DNA of 64,000 bases, from assembly GCF_023197165.1 (NCBI RefSeq), contig NZ_JALPRD010000008.1, positions 62,001 to 126,000 of the forward strand, given 5' to 3'. A program made the translations under genes and the position numbers. The stretch's first letter is position 1. Every line of letters begins with the position of its first letter. The DNA comes from Sphingopyxis sp. MSC1_008 (lineage in GTDB: Bacteria > Pseudomonadota > Alphaproteobacteria > Sphingomonadales > Sphingomonadaceae). The notes beneath the pieces were generated by a model. The model was not told where the DNA came from. It did not search any database and was given only the letters and a program-made list of their open reading frames with translations. Of the stretch, positions 38,258 through 46,888 are shown piece after piece.

Positions 38258-39690
38258 ACAATTTGTCAGCGCCGCCCGTGCTGCGCCATGTGGGTGTGGC
38301 AGCCGCCGGGCTGTCGGCGGTTTTTGCGCCCTCGCAGGCCAGGGCGCATGAAACGCCCGCGCTCGAATGCCTGTGCGAAGCGCTTCCCTTTCTCGATACC
38401 GCACCGACGTGGAATGCGGCGGCCGGGGCGCCAGGCGGCGCCGCCGAAAGCCCGCCTGCGGCGAGCGCCGGGAGCGAGATCGACGCGCAGCGCCGGATCA
38501 TCGCCGAACAGCGCGCGATGATCGACCAGCAGAACGTGATGCTGGCCGAGCAGCGGCAGCAGATCGTGAAGATGCAGGGACAGCTTATCACCCAGCAGGC
38601 GCAGGTCGACCGGCTCTCATCCTTCGCGCTCGCCGAGGCGCCGCTCGACATGTTCCGCGGGACCGGCATGGGGCAGGGCGTTGCCGGCCCTGCGCTTCCG
38701 GGGCCCGGCAGCGACGCGGTCGCACTGCCCGATGCGCCGGTCGGCGAGGCGCCGCCGCCGAGCGAGTCGACCGCCGAACGCGTCGCCGCGGTTCCCGAGG
38801 GGCAAGGCGTGCTGACGCGCGCCGGCAATCTCATTTTCGAACCGTCGTTCGAATATACGCGCTCGTCGACCAATCGTCTTGTCTTCCGCGGGATCGAGCT
38901 GATCCCGGGGATCCAGATCGGGCTGATCGAGGCGACCGACGCCGACCGCGACACGCTCGTCGGCACAGCCTCGATGCGCTACGGAATCAGCGACCGGCTC
39001 GAGGCCGAAGTGCGCATCCCCTATCTCTATCGCAACGACCGGATCGAGGTCGTCCAGCAGCGCGACGAAGGCATTGTCCGGTCGATCGCGCTGCGCGAGG
39101 ACGGGATCGGCGACGCCGAATTCTCGTTGCGCTATCAATTCAACCGCCCGGTCGGGCAAAAGCCGATCTTCGTTGGCACGCTGCGCGTGAAATCGGACAC
39201 GGGCAAAGGGCCGTTCGAGGTCGGCTACGACGAATTCGGCGTCGCGACGGGGCTGGCCACCGGGTCGGGTTTCTGGGCGGTTCAGCCCGGACTCAATTTC
39301 CTGATGCCGTCGGATCCCGCGGTGATCTATGGCGGGGCGGCCTATCTTTATCATATCCCGCGCGATGTGAATAAATTGGTCGGCGAGGTGCTGATCGGGC
39401 GCGTCGATCCGGGCGATGCGGTGTCGGCGAATATCGGTTTCGGTTTCGCGCTGAACCCGCGCTTTTCCTTCTCGCTCGGTTACCGGCACAATTACATCTT
39501 CCCGACCAAGACCGAGATTGGCGATACGCATCAGAAATCCAACTATATCCACGTCGGCTCGCTCAATTTCGGCATGTCCTATCGCCTGACCGAGCGCGAC
39601 GTCCTGAACATGGGTTTCGAGATCGGGGTGACCGAGGATGCGCCCGACGTTTCGATCACGCTGCGCATGCCATTCGGCGGGAAACTATGA
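38254..39690 (+). CDS. outer-membrane beta-barrel with N-terminal coiled coil, FapF-like
   Basis: 478 residues. Signal peptide (residues 1-31, VAAAGLSAVFAPSQARA), a Cys pair CLC near 39-41, a coiled coil at about 75-130 built from Gln/Arg heptads (RRIIAEQRAMIDQQNVMLAE), a Pro/Ala linker, then from about 190 a barrel of alternating strands ending in FGGKL. This is the plan of FapF, the trimeric outer-membrane exporter of functional amyloid in Pseudomonas (coiled-coil plug, then a barrel of the Phenol_MetA_deg type). The identification rests on architecture and context, not alignment. It overlaps the Crp/Fnr gene and faces the operon at 39796-42135. Confidence 0.72.
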   Translation: MNNLSAPPVLRHVGVAAAGLSAVFAPSQARAHETPALECLCEALPFLDTAPTWNAAAGAPGGAAESPPAASAGSEIDAQRRIIAEQRAMIDQQNVMLAEQRQQIVKMQGQLITQQAQVDRLSSFALAEAPLDMFRGTGMGQGVAGPALPGPGSDAVALPDAPVGEAPPPSESTAERVAAVPEGQGVLTRAGNLIFEPSFEYTRSSTNRLVFRGIELIPGIQIGLIEATDADRDTLVGTASMRYGISDRLEAEVRIPYLYRNDRIEVVQQRDEGIVRSIALREDGIGDAEFSLRYQFNRPVGQKPIFVGTLRVKSDTGKGPFEVGYDEFGVATGLATGSGFWAVQPGLNFLMPSDPAVIYGGAAYLYHIPRDVNKLVGEVLIGRVDPGDAVSANIGFGFALNPRFSFSLGYRHNYIFPTKTEIGDTHQKSNYIHVGSLNFGMSYRLTERDVLNMGFEIGVTEDAPDVSITLRMPFGGKL

Positions 39691-39733
39691 TCTTCCGGGT
39701 GACCTGATCCAATCATGGCGACGACATAAAGAA

Positions 39734-39755
39734 GCCCCGCCAAAAGCGGCGGGGC
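39734..39755 (-). terminator. intrinsic terminator of the amyloid-like operon
   Basis: Stem GCCCCGCC/GGCGGGGC around a 6-base loop. Read on the minus strand it is followed by TTCTTTAT. It lies between the convergent FapF-like gene and the secreted-protein operon. A second small hairpin CCCTGT-CGAA-ACAGGG is at 39768-39783. Confidence 0.75.
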
Positions 39756-39795
39756 CAGGTGATCCGTCCCTGTCGAAACAGGGGCGGGGGGTCGT

Positions 39796-40374
39796 TCAGT
39801 TGCCGAGCGCGCCGACCGTCTGCGCGCCCATCACAGCGCCGATCGCGTCGCTCATCCGCGTCGAGGCCAGCGCGTCGCGGAACCCGTCGTAACCGCTGAT
39901 GTCGAGCACGGCGTCCACCTGCTGGTTCAGCGAGACGTTGCTGGCGGTGTTGATCAGGACATTCTGGATCGCATCCGTGCTCTGGATCAGCGCGGTCTGG
40001 CCGTTGTTCGCGAGGAATACCGGTTCATCACCGACGCGCATGGTGATGCCGCCGCTGGTCAGGATGCCGCCCTGGATCTGCGCCGCATCGACCGCGGTCA
40101 GCGCCGGCGACACGAAGCGCTCGATCGAAGACCCTTGGGGCGTCCAGCTGACGATCGTGCGGAGCGCAAGTTCGTCGTTCACGAAGCTGCGTATGTCGGC
40201 GCCGAAGGCGATCACCATGCCCTGAAAGGCGAAGCCGCCGCGCTGCACCGCCAGCACCTCGTCCGATACCCTCTCGGCGTTCGCCAGCGGATCGTCGGCC
40301 GCGGGCTCACTCGCCGCGAGGAGTACGGGCGCAAAGGCTAAAAGCAGGATACGGGGGGACATGGTCGGCCTCAT
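39796..40374 (-). CDS. secreted protein, candidate FapE/FapB-like
   Basis: 192 residues, signal peptide (RILLLAFAPVLLAASEP). The mature protein is Asn/Gln-containing and has no Cys. Near the C-terminus it has IQNVLINTASNVSLNQQ, sharing the N-x3-NT-x6-Q pattern of two other proteins of the operon. The final ~40 residues resemble a small helical region (YDGFRDALASTRMSDAIG). ATG 40374 overlaps the stop of the peptidase gene (ATGA). Last gene of the operon, which ends at the terminator 39734-39755. A role as an exported amyloid accessory subunit is inferred. Confidence 0.75.
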   Translation of the reverse strand: MRPTMSPRILLLAFAPVLLAASEPAADDPLANAERVSDEVLAVQRGGFAFQGMVIAFGADIRSFVNDELALRTIVSWTPQGSSIERFVSPALTAVDAAQIQGGILTSGGITMRVGDEPVFLANNGQTALIQSTDAIQNVLINTASNVSLNQQVDAVLDISGYDGFRDALASTRMSDAIGAVMGAQTVGALGN

Positions 40375-41105
40375 TTCACGGTGCCGACGCGGACATCGAG
40401 CAGGATCTGCGGCGTCAACTGGTATTGCGGGGGAAGGTTGGTCGTCAGATCGCCGACCGAGACGCGAAGCGACCCGTCCTCTTCGAGCGGCGCCTGCGAC
40501 CAGGGACCCCAGTCGCCGGCAAGGTTGAAGGACGGGCGCTTCGCGCCGCCCTCGACAATGGCGAGCGCGATGCCGTTCCAATGCTTCTCGAAATCGCTGA
40601 GTGAATATTCGTTGAGGCCGAGAACCGAATCGCCGGTCAGCACGCGGTCGCCGCGGACGCCCTTGACGACCACGAAATGCTTGAAGCCCTTGAGGTCCAT
40701 CAGGACGATCGTCGGACGCTTCACCTGCTTCAATTGCTCGGCGGTGATCCGGAAGCCTTCAGCGCGAAAGCCGCGCGAGGCGAGGTAGGTCTTCATGTCG
40801 AGCATCGAGAAGCCGACCTTGCGGATCGCCTCGCGGTCGCCCTTTTCCCACATTGCGCGAAAGGGCATCGTCTCCGACGTCGGCGCGCCATAATGATAGG
40901 TGAGCAGGGTGGCGATCGCGGCGGAACCGCAACTGAAATCATAGCGCTGGCGAACGACCGAGCGGAACGGAATATCCCACCAGGTCATTACATGAAGCTG
41001 GTAATTGCCGCCCGTTTCGGGTCCGGTCAGCCGGACCTCGGCGGCAGCGGGGGCGGCCGCAAGGGCGCAGAACATGCCCGCGATCAAGGCTCGCATGGGC
41101 CGCAT
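40371..41105 (-). CDS. secreted C39-like cysteine peptidase, FapD-like
   Basis: 244 residues, signal peptide (IAGMFCALAAAPAAAEV), periplasmic. The papain-like C39 core is complete: the catalytic Cys in QRYDFSCGSAAIATLL (near residue 49), His in LKGFKHFVVVKGV and Asp in LTGDSVLGLNEYSL. C39 domains of this free-standing periplasmic kind, beside a FapF-type barrel, correspond to FapD, which is required for amyloid export in Pseudomonas. ATG 41105 or ATG 41096 can start it. It overlaps the next gene by 4 bp. Confidence 0.85.
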   Translation of the reverse strand: MRPMRALIAGMFCALAAAPAAAEVRLTGPETGGNYQLHVMTWWDIPFRSVVRQRYDFSCGSAAIATLLTYHYGAPTSETMPFRAMWEKGDREAIRKVGFSMLDMKTYLASRGFRAEGFRITAEQLKQVKRPTIVLMDLKGFKHFVVVKGVRGDRVLTGDSVLGLNEYSLSDFEKHWNGIALAIVEGGAKRPSFNLAGDWGPWSQAPLEEDGSLRVSVGDLTTNLPPQYQLTPQILLDVRVGTVK

Positions 41106-41112
41106 GGCGAAT

Positions 41113-41523
41113 TCAATCGCCGAGGTTGATGGTCAGGTTCATGCCACTCTGGGCACTGACCTGCGCGCCGGTGTTGATCAGCAGGTTGCCGACACCGTTG
41201 AAATTGGAAAGCGCGAAATCGCTCAGCGTGACCGCGCCCGCGGTATAATCGCCCTTGAGGACGTTGCCGCTGACGATCGAATCCATCGTCTGATTGGTAA
41301 TGACGAGCGACTGGCCGCCACGCAGCGTGTCGAGCTCGTTATCCTTCAGCATCGGCGATTTGCGTTCGGGCCGCGCTGCGCTCGTCGGGAGCGTTACCGT
41401 CACGTCCGCCGGGGCGGCCTCGGTAACGAGGGGAGCCGCTGCATCGGGCGGCGGCAGCTGCGCCGATACGGGCACGGACAGGCCTGCCATAACGAGCAGA
41501 ACCGGGACGATCGGGGGTTTCAT
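41113..41523 (-). CDS. small secreted protein with N-x3-NT motif, FapA/B-like candidate
   Basis: 136 residues, signal peptide (PVLLVMAGLSVPVSAQ), then a Pro/Ala-rich stretch and a beta-rich C-terminal region. It contains VGNLLINTGAQVSAQSG near the end, matching the N-x3-NT pattern of the flanking proteins, and finishes in LTINLGD. No Cys. Second gene of the operon, 81 bp after the first and 7 bp before the C39 peptidase. It may be a nucleator or periplasmic helper; the role is inferred. Confidence 0.75.
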   Translation of the reverse strand: MKPPIVPVLLVMAGLSVPVSAQLPPPDAAAPLVTEAAPADVTVTLPTSAARPERKSPMLKDNELDTLRGGQSLVITNQTMDSIVSGNVLKGDYTAGAVTLSDFALSNFNGVGNLLINTGAQVSAQSGMNLTINLGD

Positions 41524-41604
41524 GACGCGGGCGCTCCTTGAAAGCGAAACGTGAGGAAATGGCCGGCCCGCCAGTGGTGCCGGGCCGGCCATCCGGGGGG
41601 ACTC

Positions 41605-42135
41605 TTAGTCGCCGCCGGGGTCGCCACCACCGGCAGCCGGGGCGCTGTCGCCAAAGCTGACAGTGCCGCTCGCCGCGATGTTGGTTGCTGCCTGGGTGTT
41701 GGCGTTGATGCCCGTGTTCCAGGCGGCGTTCAGGATACCGGCATAGGCCGCGAAGGCGCTGCCGCGCACGCTGTTGTTGCCGCTCTGATAACCGACATTC
41801 GTGTCGCTGTCGTCTTCACCATCCATATCGACGACTTCGTCGAGATTCTGGTTGGTGTTGGTCGCGCTCAGCGTTTGGGTCGCCACGACGAGGCTGTTGC
41901 CGTTGAGCGAACCATTGCCATCATTGTCCTGATCGTCATCCGAGAAGGTGTCGGCGGCATTGTCCTGAACGAACAGGTCGATCAGGTCGTTGACGACGAG
42001 GGTGTCGCTGTTGTTGCCAGCGGCGCCATTCGTGGTGTTGTCGTTGTCCTGATCTTGGCTGCCCTGCGCGAAGGCAGGTGCGGCCGAGACGGCAAGCGCC
42101 AGCGTCGACACCGCCAGCATGACTTTCTTGATCAT
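41605..42135 (-). CDS. secreted Asn/Asp-rich protein, candidate amyloid subunit
   Basis: 176 residues, signal peptide (MLAVSTLALAVSAAPAFAQ). The mature part is very rich in Asn, Asp, Gly, Ser, Thr and Gln and has no Cys, the composition of functional amyloids such as FapC or curli. The C-terminal part has ILNAAWNTGINANTQAATN, the shared N-x3-NT motif. AAGGAGAG stands 6 bases before the ATG, the strongest ribosome site of the operon, which fits an abundant product. It is the first gene of the operon. Amyloid formation is predicted, not shown. Confidence 0.78.
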   Translation of the reverse strand: MIKKVMLAVSTLALAVSAAPAFAQGSQDQDNDNTTNGAAGNNSDTLVVNDLIDLFVQDNAADTFSDDDQDNDGNGSLNGNSLVVATQTLSATNTNQNLDEVVDMDGEDDSDTNVGYQSGNNSVRGSAFAAYAGILNAAWNTGINANTQAATNIAASGTVSFGDSAPAAGGGDPGGD

Positions 42136-42336
42136 GGCTACTCTCCTTACAAAAAGGGGATGGCGCGCGATGCCGAACGGCATGGCTGATGCGGATCCTC
42201 CCCGACTCCGTCCGCATCGGTGCGAACAAGGCGATCATGATCCGCCGCGGCATGACCCGCTTTGCGAATTGGCAATGTCGGGGGCGGAGAAATACCCAGA
42301 TGATCTCGGTGGGGGATTTGCCTGGGACGGGTCCCG

Positions 42337-43173
42337 CTATGCGACGTCGGCCCGCATCGTCGTTCGCCCCGCCGCGTCGCGTGCCCACAAGCGCGCGGCG
42401 TCGCCATCGTGCGCGAGGCAGAGGTCGAAGGGCGCGCCGTCGATCAGCGGGGCTTCGGCGCGGAAGCTGAAACGGCGGGGGATCGCGCCGGGCGCGGATC
42501 GCAGAAAATGATCCATCAGCAAGGTCGCGATCAGCGGGCCGTGGACGACGAGCCCGCCATAGCCCTCGACATCGCGGGCATAATCGCGGTCGTAGTGGAT
42601 GCGGTGCGCGTTGAAGGTGAGCGCCGAATAGCGGAACAGCAGCACCGGATCGGGCGATATGCTGCGCACGGCATCGGCGGGCTCGGTTTCGATTGCTGCG
42701 GCCGGCGTAGGCGCGGGTGCGGTTGTCGCGGGTTCGCGAAAGACGATGTCCTGCTCCTCGCGGATCGCGGCGAGGCCGTTCGCGGCGACGTCGTGGCGCA
42801 GCGTCACGAAAAGGAGGTCGCCGCTCGCGCCGCGCTTCGGACGGATCGCATCGATCGTGGTGACGCGAGTCAGCGCGGCGCCGACCGCGATCGGCGACAG
42901 GAAATCGATGCGGCTGCCCGCCCACATGCGGCGCGGAAGCGGGACGGGCGGGAGGAGGCCCGCGCCGTCGCGGCGCGGGTGACCGTCCTCGCCAATCACC
43001 GACTGGCGCGCGGTGGGCAGGAAATAGAGCCAGTGGGCCAGCGGCGGCACGGTGCCGGGCGCCCAAGGCGAAACGTCATGGTCGAGCAGCGCCGCGAGAC
43101 CCGCGAGCGGCGCCGCGTTCGCGATATCCTCGCGCGTTTCGCTGCGGCCGACCCAGGCGGAATAATCGTCCAT
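42337..43173 (-). CDS. FAS1-like/MaoC dehydratase (mesaconyl-CoA hydratase-like)
   Basis: 278-residue hydratase with two hot-dog halves: N-terminal WLYFLPTARQSVIGEDGHP and GSRIDFLSPI, and C-terminal YSALTFNAHRIHYDRDYAR followed by GLVVHGPLIATLL, the hydratase-2 signature with catalytic His. Members include mesaconyl-C4-CoA and itaconyl-CoA hydratases. The start ATG overlaps the TGA of the acyl-CoA dehydrogenase by one base; TTG 43176 would add one residue. Together the pair would oxidise and hydrate an acyl-CoA of unknown identity. Confidence 0.88.
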   Translation of the reverse strand: MDDYSAWVGRSETREDIANAAPLAGLAALLDHDVSPWAPGTVPPLAHWLYFLPTARQSVIGEDGHPRRDGAGLLPPVPLPRRMWAGSRIDFLSPIAVGAALTRVTTIDAIRPKRGASGDLLFVTLRHDVAANGLAAIREEQDIVFREPATTAPAPTPAAAIETEPADAVRSISPDPVLLFRYSALTFNAHRIHYDRDYARDVEGYGGLVVHGPLIATLLMDHFLRSAPGAIPRRFSFRAEAPLIDGAPFDLCLAHDGDAARLWARDAAGRTTMRADVA

Positions 43174-44336
43174 CAAAAGCTCTTGGGCAGGCCGAGCGTG
43201 TGGGTCGCGACATGGCTCAGGATCAAATTGGTGCTGATCGGGGCGACCTGATAGAGCCGCGTCTCGCGGAACTTGCGCTCGATGTCATATTCCTCGGCAA
43301 AGCCGAAGCCGCCGTGCGTCTGGACGCACATGTCGGCGGCGTACCAGCTCGCTTCCGAAGCGAGCATCTTCGCCATATTGGCCTCGGTGCCGCCATCCTG
43401 CCCGGCGTCGAACAGGCGTGCGGCCTTGTCGACCATTTCGGCGGCAGCGGCGATCTGGACATAGGCGCGGGCGATCGGGAACTGGACGCCCTGATTTTCG
43501 CCGATCGCACGGCCGAAGACCTGACGGTCCTTGGCATAGGCGGTGGCGCGGTCGATGAAGAAGCGGCCGTCGCCGATACATTCGGACGCGATCAGGATGC
43601 GCTCGGCGTTCATGCCCGACAATATGTAGCGAAAACCCTTGCCTTCCTCGCCGATCAAATTCGCGGCGGGGACTTCGAGATCGTCGAAGAAGAGTTCGGT
43701 CGTTGCATGGTTGAGCATCGTGCGGACGGGGCGGATGGTCAGGCCCTTGCCAGCGGCCTCGCGCATGTCGACGAGCAGCACGCTCATCCCGTCCGAAGGC
43801 TTCGCACACTCCTCACGCGGGGTGGTGCGGCAGAGCAGGACCATCAGGTCCGAATGCTCGGCGCGGCTGATCCAGATCTTCTGTCCGTTGACGATATATT
43901 TGTCGCCGACCCTTTTGGCGAAGGTGCGGATGCGCGTCGTGTCGGTGCCGGCGGTCGGCTCGGTAACGCCGAACGCTTGCAGGCGGAGTTCGCCGCGCGC
44001 GATGGCGGGCAGATAGGCCTGCTTCTGCACCTCCGACCCGTGTTTGAGCAAGGTGCCCATCGTGTACATCTGTGCGTGGCAGGCGCCGCCATTGCAGCCC
44101 GACCGGTGGATTTCCTCGAGCACCGCGGTCGCCGCGCCGAGGCCGAGGCCCGATCCGCCATATTCCTCGGGGATCAAGACCGAGAGGAACCCCGCTTCGG
44201 TCAATGTGCGGACGAACTCGGTTGGATAGATGCGGTCGCGGTCGAGCCGCTGCCAATATTCGCCTGGAAATTCGGCGCAAAGGCGGCGGACTGCCTCGCG
44301 GATTTCAGGGTAGCTCTGCGGCTGCGCTTCGGACAT
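43173..44336 (-). CDS. acyl-CoA dehydrogenase family protein
   Basis: 387-residue FAD enzyme. Features are AFGVTEPTAGTDT (FAD/substrate loop), IWISRAEHSDLM, LIGEEGKGFRYILSGMNAERI, and GGFGFAEEYDIERKFRETRL, whose Glu is the usual catalytic base region. It probably forms an enoyl-CoA for the adjacent hydratase. Its ribosome site GGGGAGAG is part of a perfect 10-bp hairpin 10 bases before the ATG. Confidence 0.93.
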   Translation of the reverse strand: MSEAQPQSYPEIREAVRRLCAEFPGEYWQRLDRDRIYPTEFVRTLTEAGFLSVLIPEEYGGSGLGLGAATAVLEEIHRSGCNGGACHAQMYTMGTLLKHGSEVQKQAYLPAIARGELRLQAFGVTEPTAGTDTTRIRTFAKRVGDKYIVNGQKIWISRAEHSDLMVLLCRTTPREECAKPSDGMSVLLVDMREAAGKGLTIRPVRTMLNHATTELFFDDLEVPAANLIGEEGKGFRYILSGMNAERILIASECIGDGRFFIDRATAYAKDRQVFGRAIGENQGVQFPIARAYVQIAAAAEMVDKAARLFDAGQDGGTEANMAKMLASEASWYAADMCVQTHGGFGFAEEYDIERKFRETRLYQVAPISTNLILSHVATHTLGLPKSF

Positions 44337-44344
44337 CGGCGTTC

Positions 44345-44372
44345 GGCTCTCCCCTGAGTGTCGGGGAGAGCC
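44345..44372 (-). promoter_or_regulatory. hairpin covering the acyl-CoA dehydrogenase ribosome site
   Basis: GGCTCTCCCC / GGGGAGAGCC, a perfect 10-bp stem with 8-base loop, just upstream of the ATG at 44336. In the minus-strand mRNA the 3' arm contains GGGGAGAG, the only Shine-Dalgarno, so folding could lower initiation. It may equally be a terminator remnant of the hut operon. Confidence 0.6.
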
Positions 44373-44384
44373 TTAGGATGCGAA

Positions 44385-44410
44385 GCTGTTTCGGCGCAAC
44401 TGAAACAAGC
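44385..44410 (-). terminator. possible hut operon terminator
   Basis: Weak stem TGTTTC/GAAACA around 9 bases immediately after the hutU stop, followed within 40 bp by the 10-bp hairpin at 44345-44372. No T-run, so the terminator assignment is tentative. Confidence 0.4.
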
Positions 44411-44411
44411 G

Positions 44412-46088
44412 TTAGACGCTCGGCAGGTCGAGGCCCTTCTCGCGCGCGCAGTCGATCGCGATGTCATAACCCGCATCGGCGTGGCGCATCACGCCGGTGC
44501 CCGGGTCGTTCCATAGCACGCGTTCGAGGCGCTTTGCCGCTTCGGGGGTGCCGTCGGCGACGATCACCATGCCGCTATGCTGCGAATAGCCCATACCGAC
44601 CCCGCCGCCATGGTGGAGCGACACCCAAGTCGCGCCCGACGCGGTGTTGAGGAGGGCGTTGAGTAAAGGCCAATCCGAGACGGCATCCGACCCGTCGCGC
44701 ATCGCCTCGGTCTCGCGGTTGGGCGAGGCGACCGAGCCTGAATCCAGATGGTCGCGGCCGATCACTACCGGCGCCTTGAGCTCGCCCGACGCCACCATCT
44801 CGTTGAACGCAAGGCCGAGCCGGTGGCGATCGCCTAGACCGACCCAGCAGATGCGCGCGGGCAGGCCCTGGAACTGGATCTTCTCGCGCGCCATGTCGAG
44901 CCAGTTGTGGAGATGCTTGTTGTCGGGAAGCAGTTCCTTCACCTTGGCATCGGTCTTGTAGATATCCTCGGGATCGCCCGACAGCGCCACCCAGCGGAAG
45001 GGGCCGATGCCGCGGCAGAAGAGCGGGCGGACATAGGCGGGGACGAAACCCGGGAAGTCGAAGGCATTTTCGACGCCCTCATCCTTCGCCACCTGGCGGA
45101 TATTATTGCCATAGTCGGTCGTCGGCACACCCGCCGCCTGCAGGTCGAGCATCGCTTGGACGTGCACCGCCATCGACGCCTTCGCGGCCTTGGCGACCGC
45201 GGCCGGGTCGCTCTCGCGCTTCGAAAACCATTGATCGAGGGTCCAGCCCGCGGGGAGGTAGCCGTTGATCGGGTCGTGCGCCGAGGTCTGGTCGGTGAGC
45301 AGGTCAGGGCGGATGCCGCGGCGGACGATCTCGGGCAGCACTTCGGCGGCGTTGCCGAGCAGGCCGACCGACACGGGCTTACCCTCGGCATGGCTCGCCT
45401 CGATCATCGCGATCGCCTCGTCGATGCTGTTAGCCTGCTTGTCGAGATAGCCGGTGCGCAGGCGCATCTCGATGCGGCTCGGCTGGCATTCGATCGCGAG
45501 GCAGCTCGCGCCCGCCATCACCGCCGCGAGCGGCTGCGCGCCGCCCATGCCGCCAAGGCCTGCGGTCAGCAGCCAGCGGCCGGCAAGGCTGCCGCCATAA
45601 TGCTGACGGCCCATTTCGACGAAGGTTTCGTAGGTGCCCTGAACGATGCCCTGGCTGCCGATGTAGATCCAGCTGCCCGCGGTCATCTGACCGTACATCA
45701 TCAGGCCCTTTTTATCGAGCTCGTGGAAATGCTCCCAATTCGCCCATTCGGGGACGAGGTTCGAATTGGCGAGGAGGACGCGCGGGGCGTTTTCGTGCGT
45801 GCGAAACACCCCGACGGGCTTGCCCGACTGGATCAACAGCGTCTCATCGTCATTCAGGCGTTTCAGCGTCTCGACGATCCGGTCATAGCTCTCCCAGTCG
45901 CGTGCGGCGCGGCCGATGCCGCCATAGACGACGAGCTCGTGCGGCGCTTCGGCGACGTCGGGGTGGAGATTGTTCATCAGCATCCGCATCGGCGCTTCGG
46001 TGAGCCAGCTCTTCGCGCTGATCTCGGTCCCGGTCGCCGGGCGGATTACGCGGCTGTTGTCGAGCCTCTGATTGAAGGGGCGGGTCAT
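44412..46088 (-). CDS. hutU: urocanate hydratase
   Basis: 558-residue NAD-dependent enzyme of histidine breakdown converting urocanate to imidazolonepropionate. Opening [20 protein letters not shown], the [15 protein letters not shown] segment and the [17 protein letters not shown] stretch with its conserved Cys are typical. Its ATG overlaps the end of hutG by 4 bp. Last gene of hutI-H-G-U. Confidence 0.98.
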   Translation of the reverse strand: MTRPFNQRLDNSRVIRPATGTEISAKSWLTEAPMRMLMNNLHPDVAEAPHELVVYGGIGRAARDWESYDRIVETLKRLNDDETLLIQSGKPVGVFRTHENAPRVLLANSNLVPEWANWEHFHELDKKGLMMYGQMTAGSWIYIGSQGIVQGTYETFVEMGRQHYGGSLAGRWLLTAGLGGMGGAQPLAAVMAGASCLAIECQPSRIEMRLRTGYLDKQANSIDEAIAMIEASHAEGKPVSVGLLGNAAEVLPEIVRRGIRPDLLTDQTSAHDPINGYLPAGWTLDQWFSKRESDPAAVAKAAKASMAVHVQAMLDLQAAGVPTTDYGNNIRQVAKDEGVENAFDFPGFVPAYVRPLFCRGIGPFRWVALSGDPEDIYKTDAKVKELLPDNKHLHNWLDMAREKIQFQGLPARICWVGLGDRHRLGLAFNEMVASGELKAPVVIGRDHLDSGSVASPNRETEAMRDGSDAVSDWPLLNALLNTASGATWVSLHHGGGVGMGYSQHSGMVIVADGTPEAAKRLERVLWNDPGTGVMRHADAGYDIAIDCAREKGLDLPSV

Positions 46089-46888
46089 GCTTTTCCTTTC
46101 GCAAAATCGAGGGTCGCGGCGATCACTTGCTCGAGCACGGGCCGGATCGCGGGATTGGGGTCGAGGGGGGAGGGCCAGTTGGCGTGGGTGATCGTGTCGG
46201 GCTCGGACATATATCCGCGCTGCGCGAGCTCCATCTGGATCGCGTGGATGCCGTCGTCGGGGCGGCCGTAATGGCGCGTCGTCCAGCCACCCTTGAAGCG
46301 GCCGTTGACGACATGGCTCTTGCCGCTCGCGGCGCAGATGTTGGCGACGATCGTTTCGAGTTCGGGGGCACAGGTCGCGCCGCCGTTGGTGCCGATGTTG
46401 AACTGCGGCAACTCGCCGTCGAACAGGCGCGGGACATGGCTGCGGATCGAATGGGCGTCGTAGAGGACGACGCGGCCGTGCGCCGATTTCAGGCGGTCGA
46501 GTTCTTCGGCCAGTGCCTCGTGGTAGGGCCGGTGGTAAGAGTTCAGGCGCTGCAAGATCTCGGCTTCGTCCGGCGCGTCAAAGCGATAGAGCGCATCGCC
46601 GTCGAAGGTGGTCGTCGGGCACAGCTCGGTCGTCGCCTGTCCCGGATAGAGCGACGCGCCCGACGGATCGCGGTTCATGTCGATCACGCTGCGCGAGATA
46701 TCGGTCGCGACCAGCGTAGCGCCATGATCGGCGGCGAAGGCGTACAGCTCGGCGATGTACCAGTCGGTGTCGATCTGCGCATGCCAGGGCGAGACGAACT
46801 GCTCATCGAGACCGGCAAGGTCGGTGCCGCCGTGCGGGAAGGCGATGACGAGCGACGCGTCGCCGCGGTGGACGCGCAGCCAGTCCAT
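46085..46888 (-). CDS. hutG: N-formylglutamate amidohydrolase
   Basis: 267 residues, N-formylglutamate deformylase of the HutG2 type (FGase domain): [52 protein letters not shown] and ATHANWPS-like end. It completes the hutF route, in which formiminoglutamate is deiminated to formylglutamate and then split to glutamate and formate. It overlaps hutH by one base (TGATG) and hutU by 4 bp. Confidence 0.95.
   Translation of the reverse strand: MDWLRVHRGDASLVIAFPHGGTDLAGLDEQFVSPWHAQIDTDWYIAELYAFAADHGATLVATDISRSVIDMNRDPSGASLYPGQATTELCPTTTFDGDALYRFDAPDEAEILQRLNSYHRPYHEALAEELDRLKSAHGRVVLYDAHSIRSHVPRLFDGELPQFNIGTNGGATCAPELETIVANICAASGKSHVVNGRFKGGWTTRHYGRPDDGIHAIQMELAQRGYMSEPDTITHANWPSPLDPNPAIRPVLEQVIAATLDFAKGKA

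Noticed and set aside
38254..39690. phenol-degradation (MetA) transporter function for the barrel
   Set aside because: That name comes from the barrel family only; no aromatic-catabolism gene is near, and the coiled coil and C39 neighbour fit FapF better.
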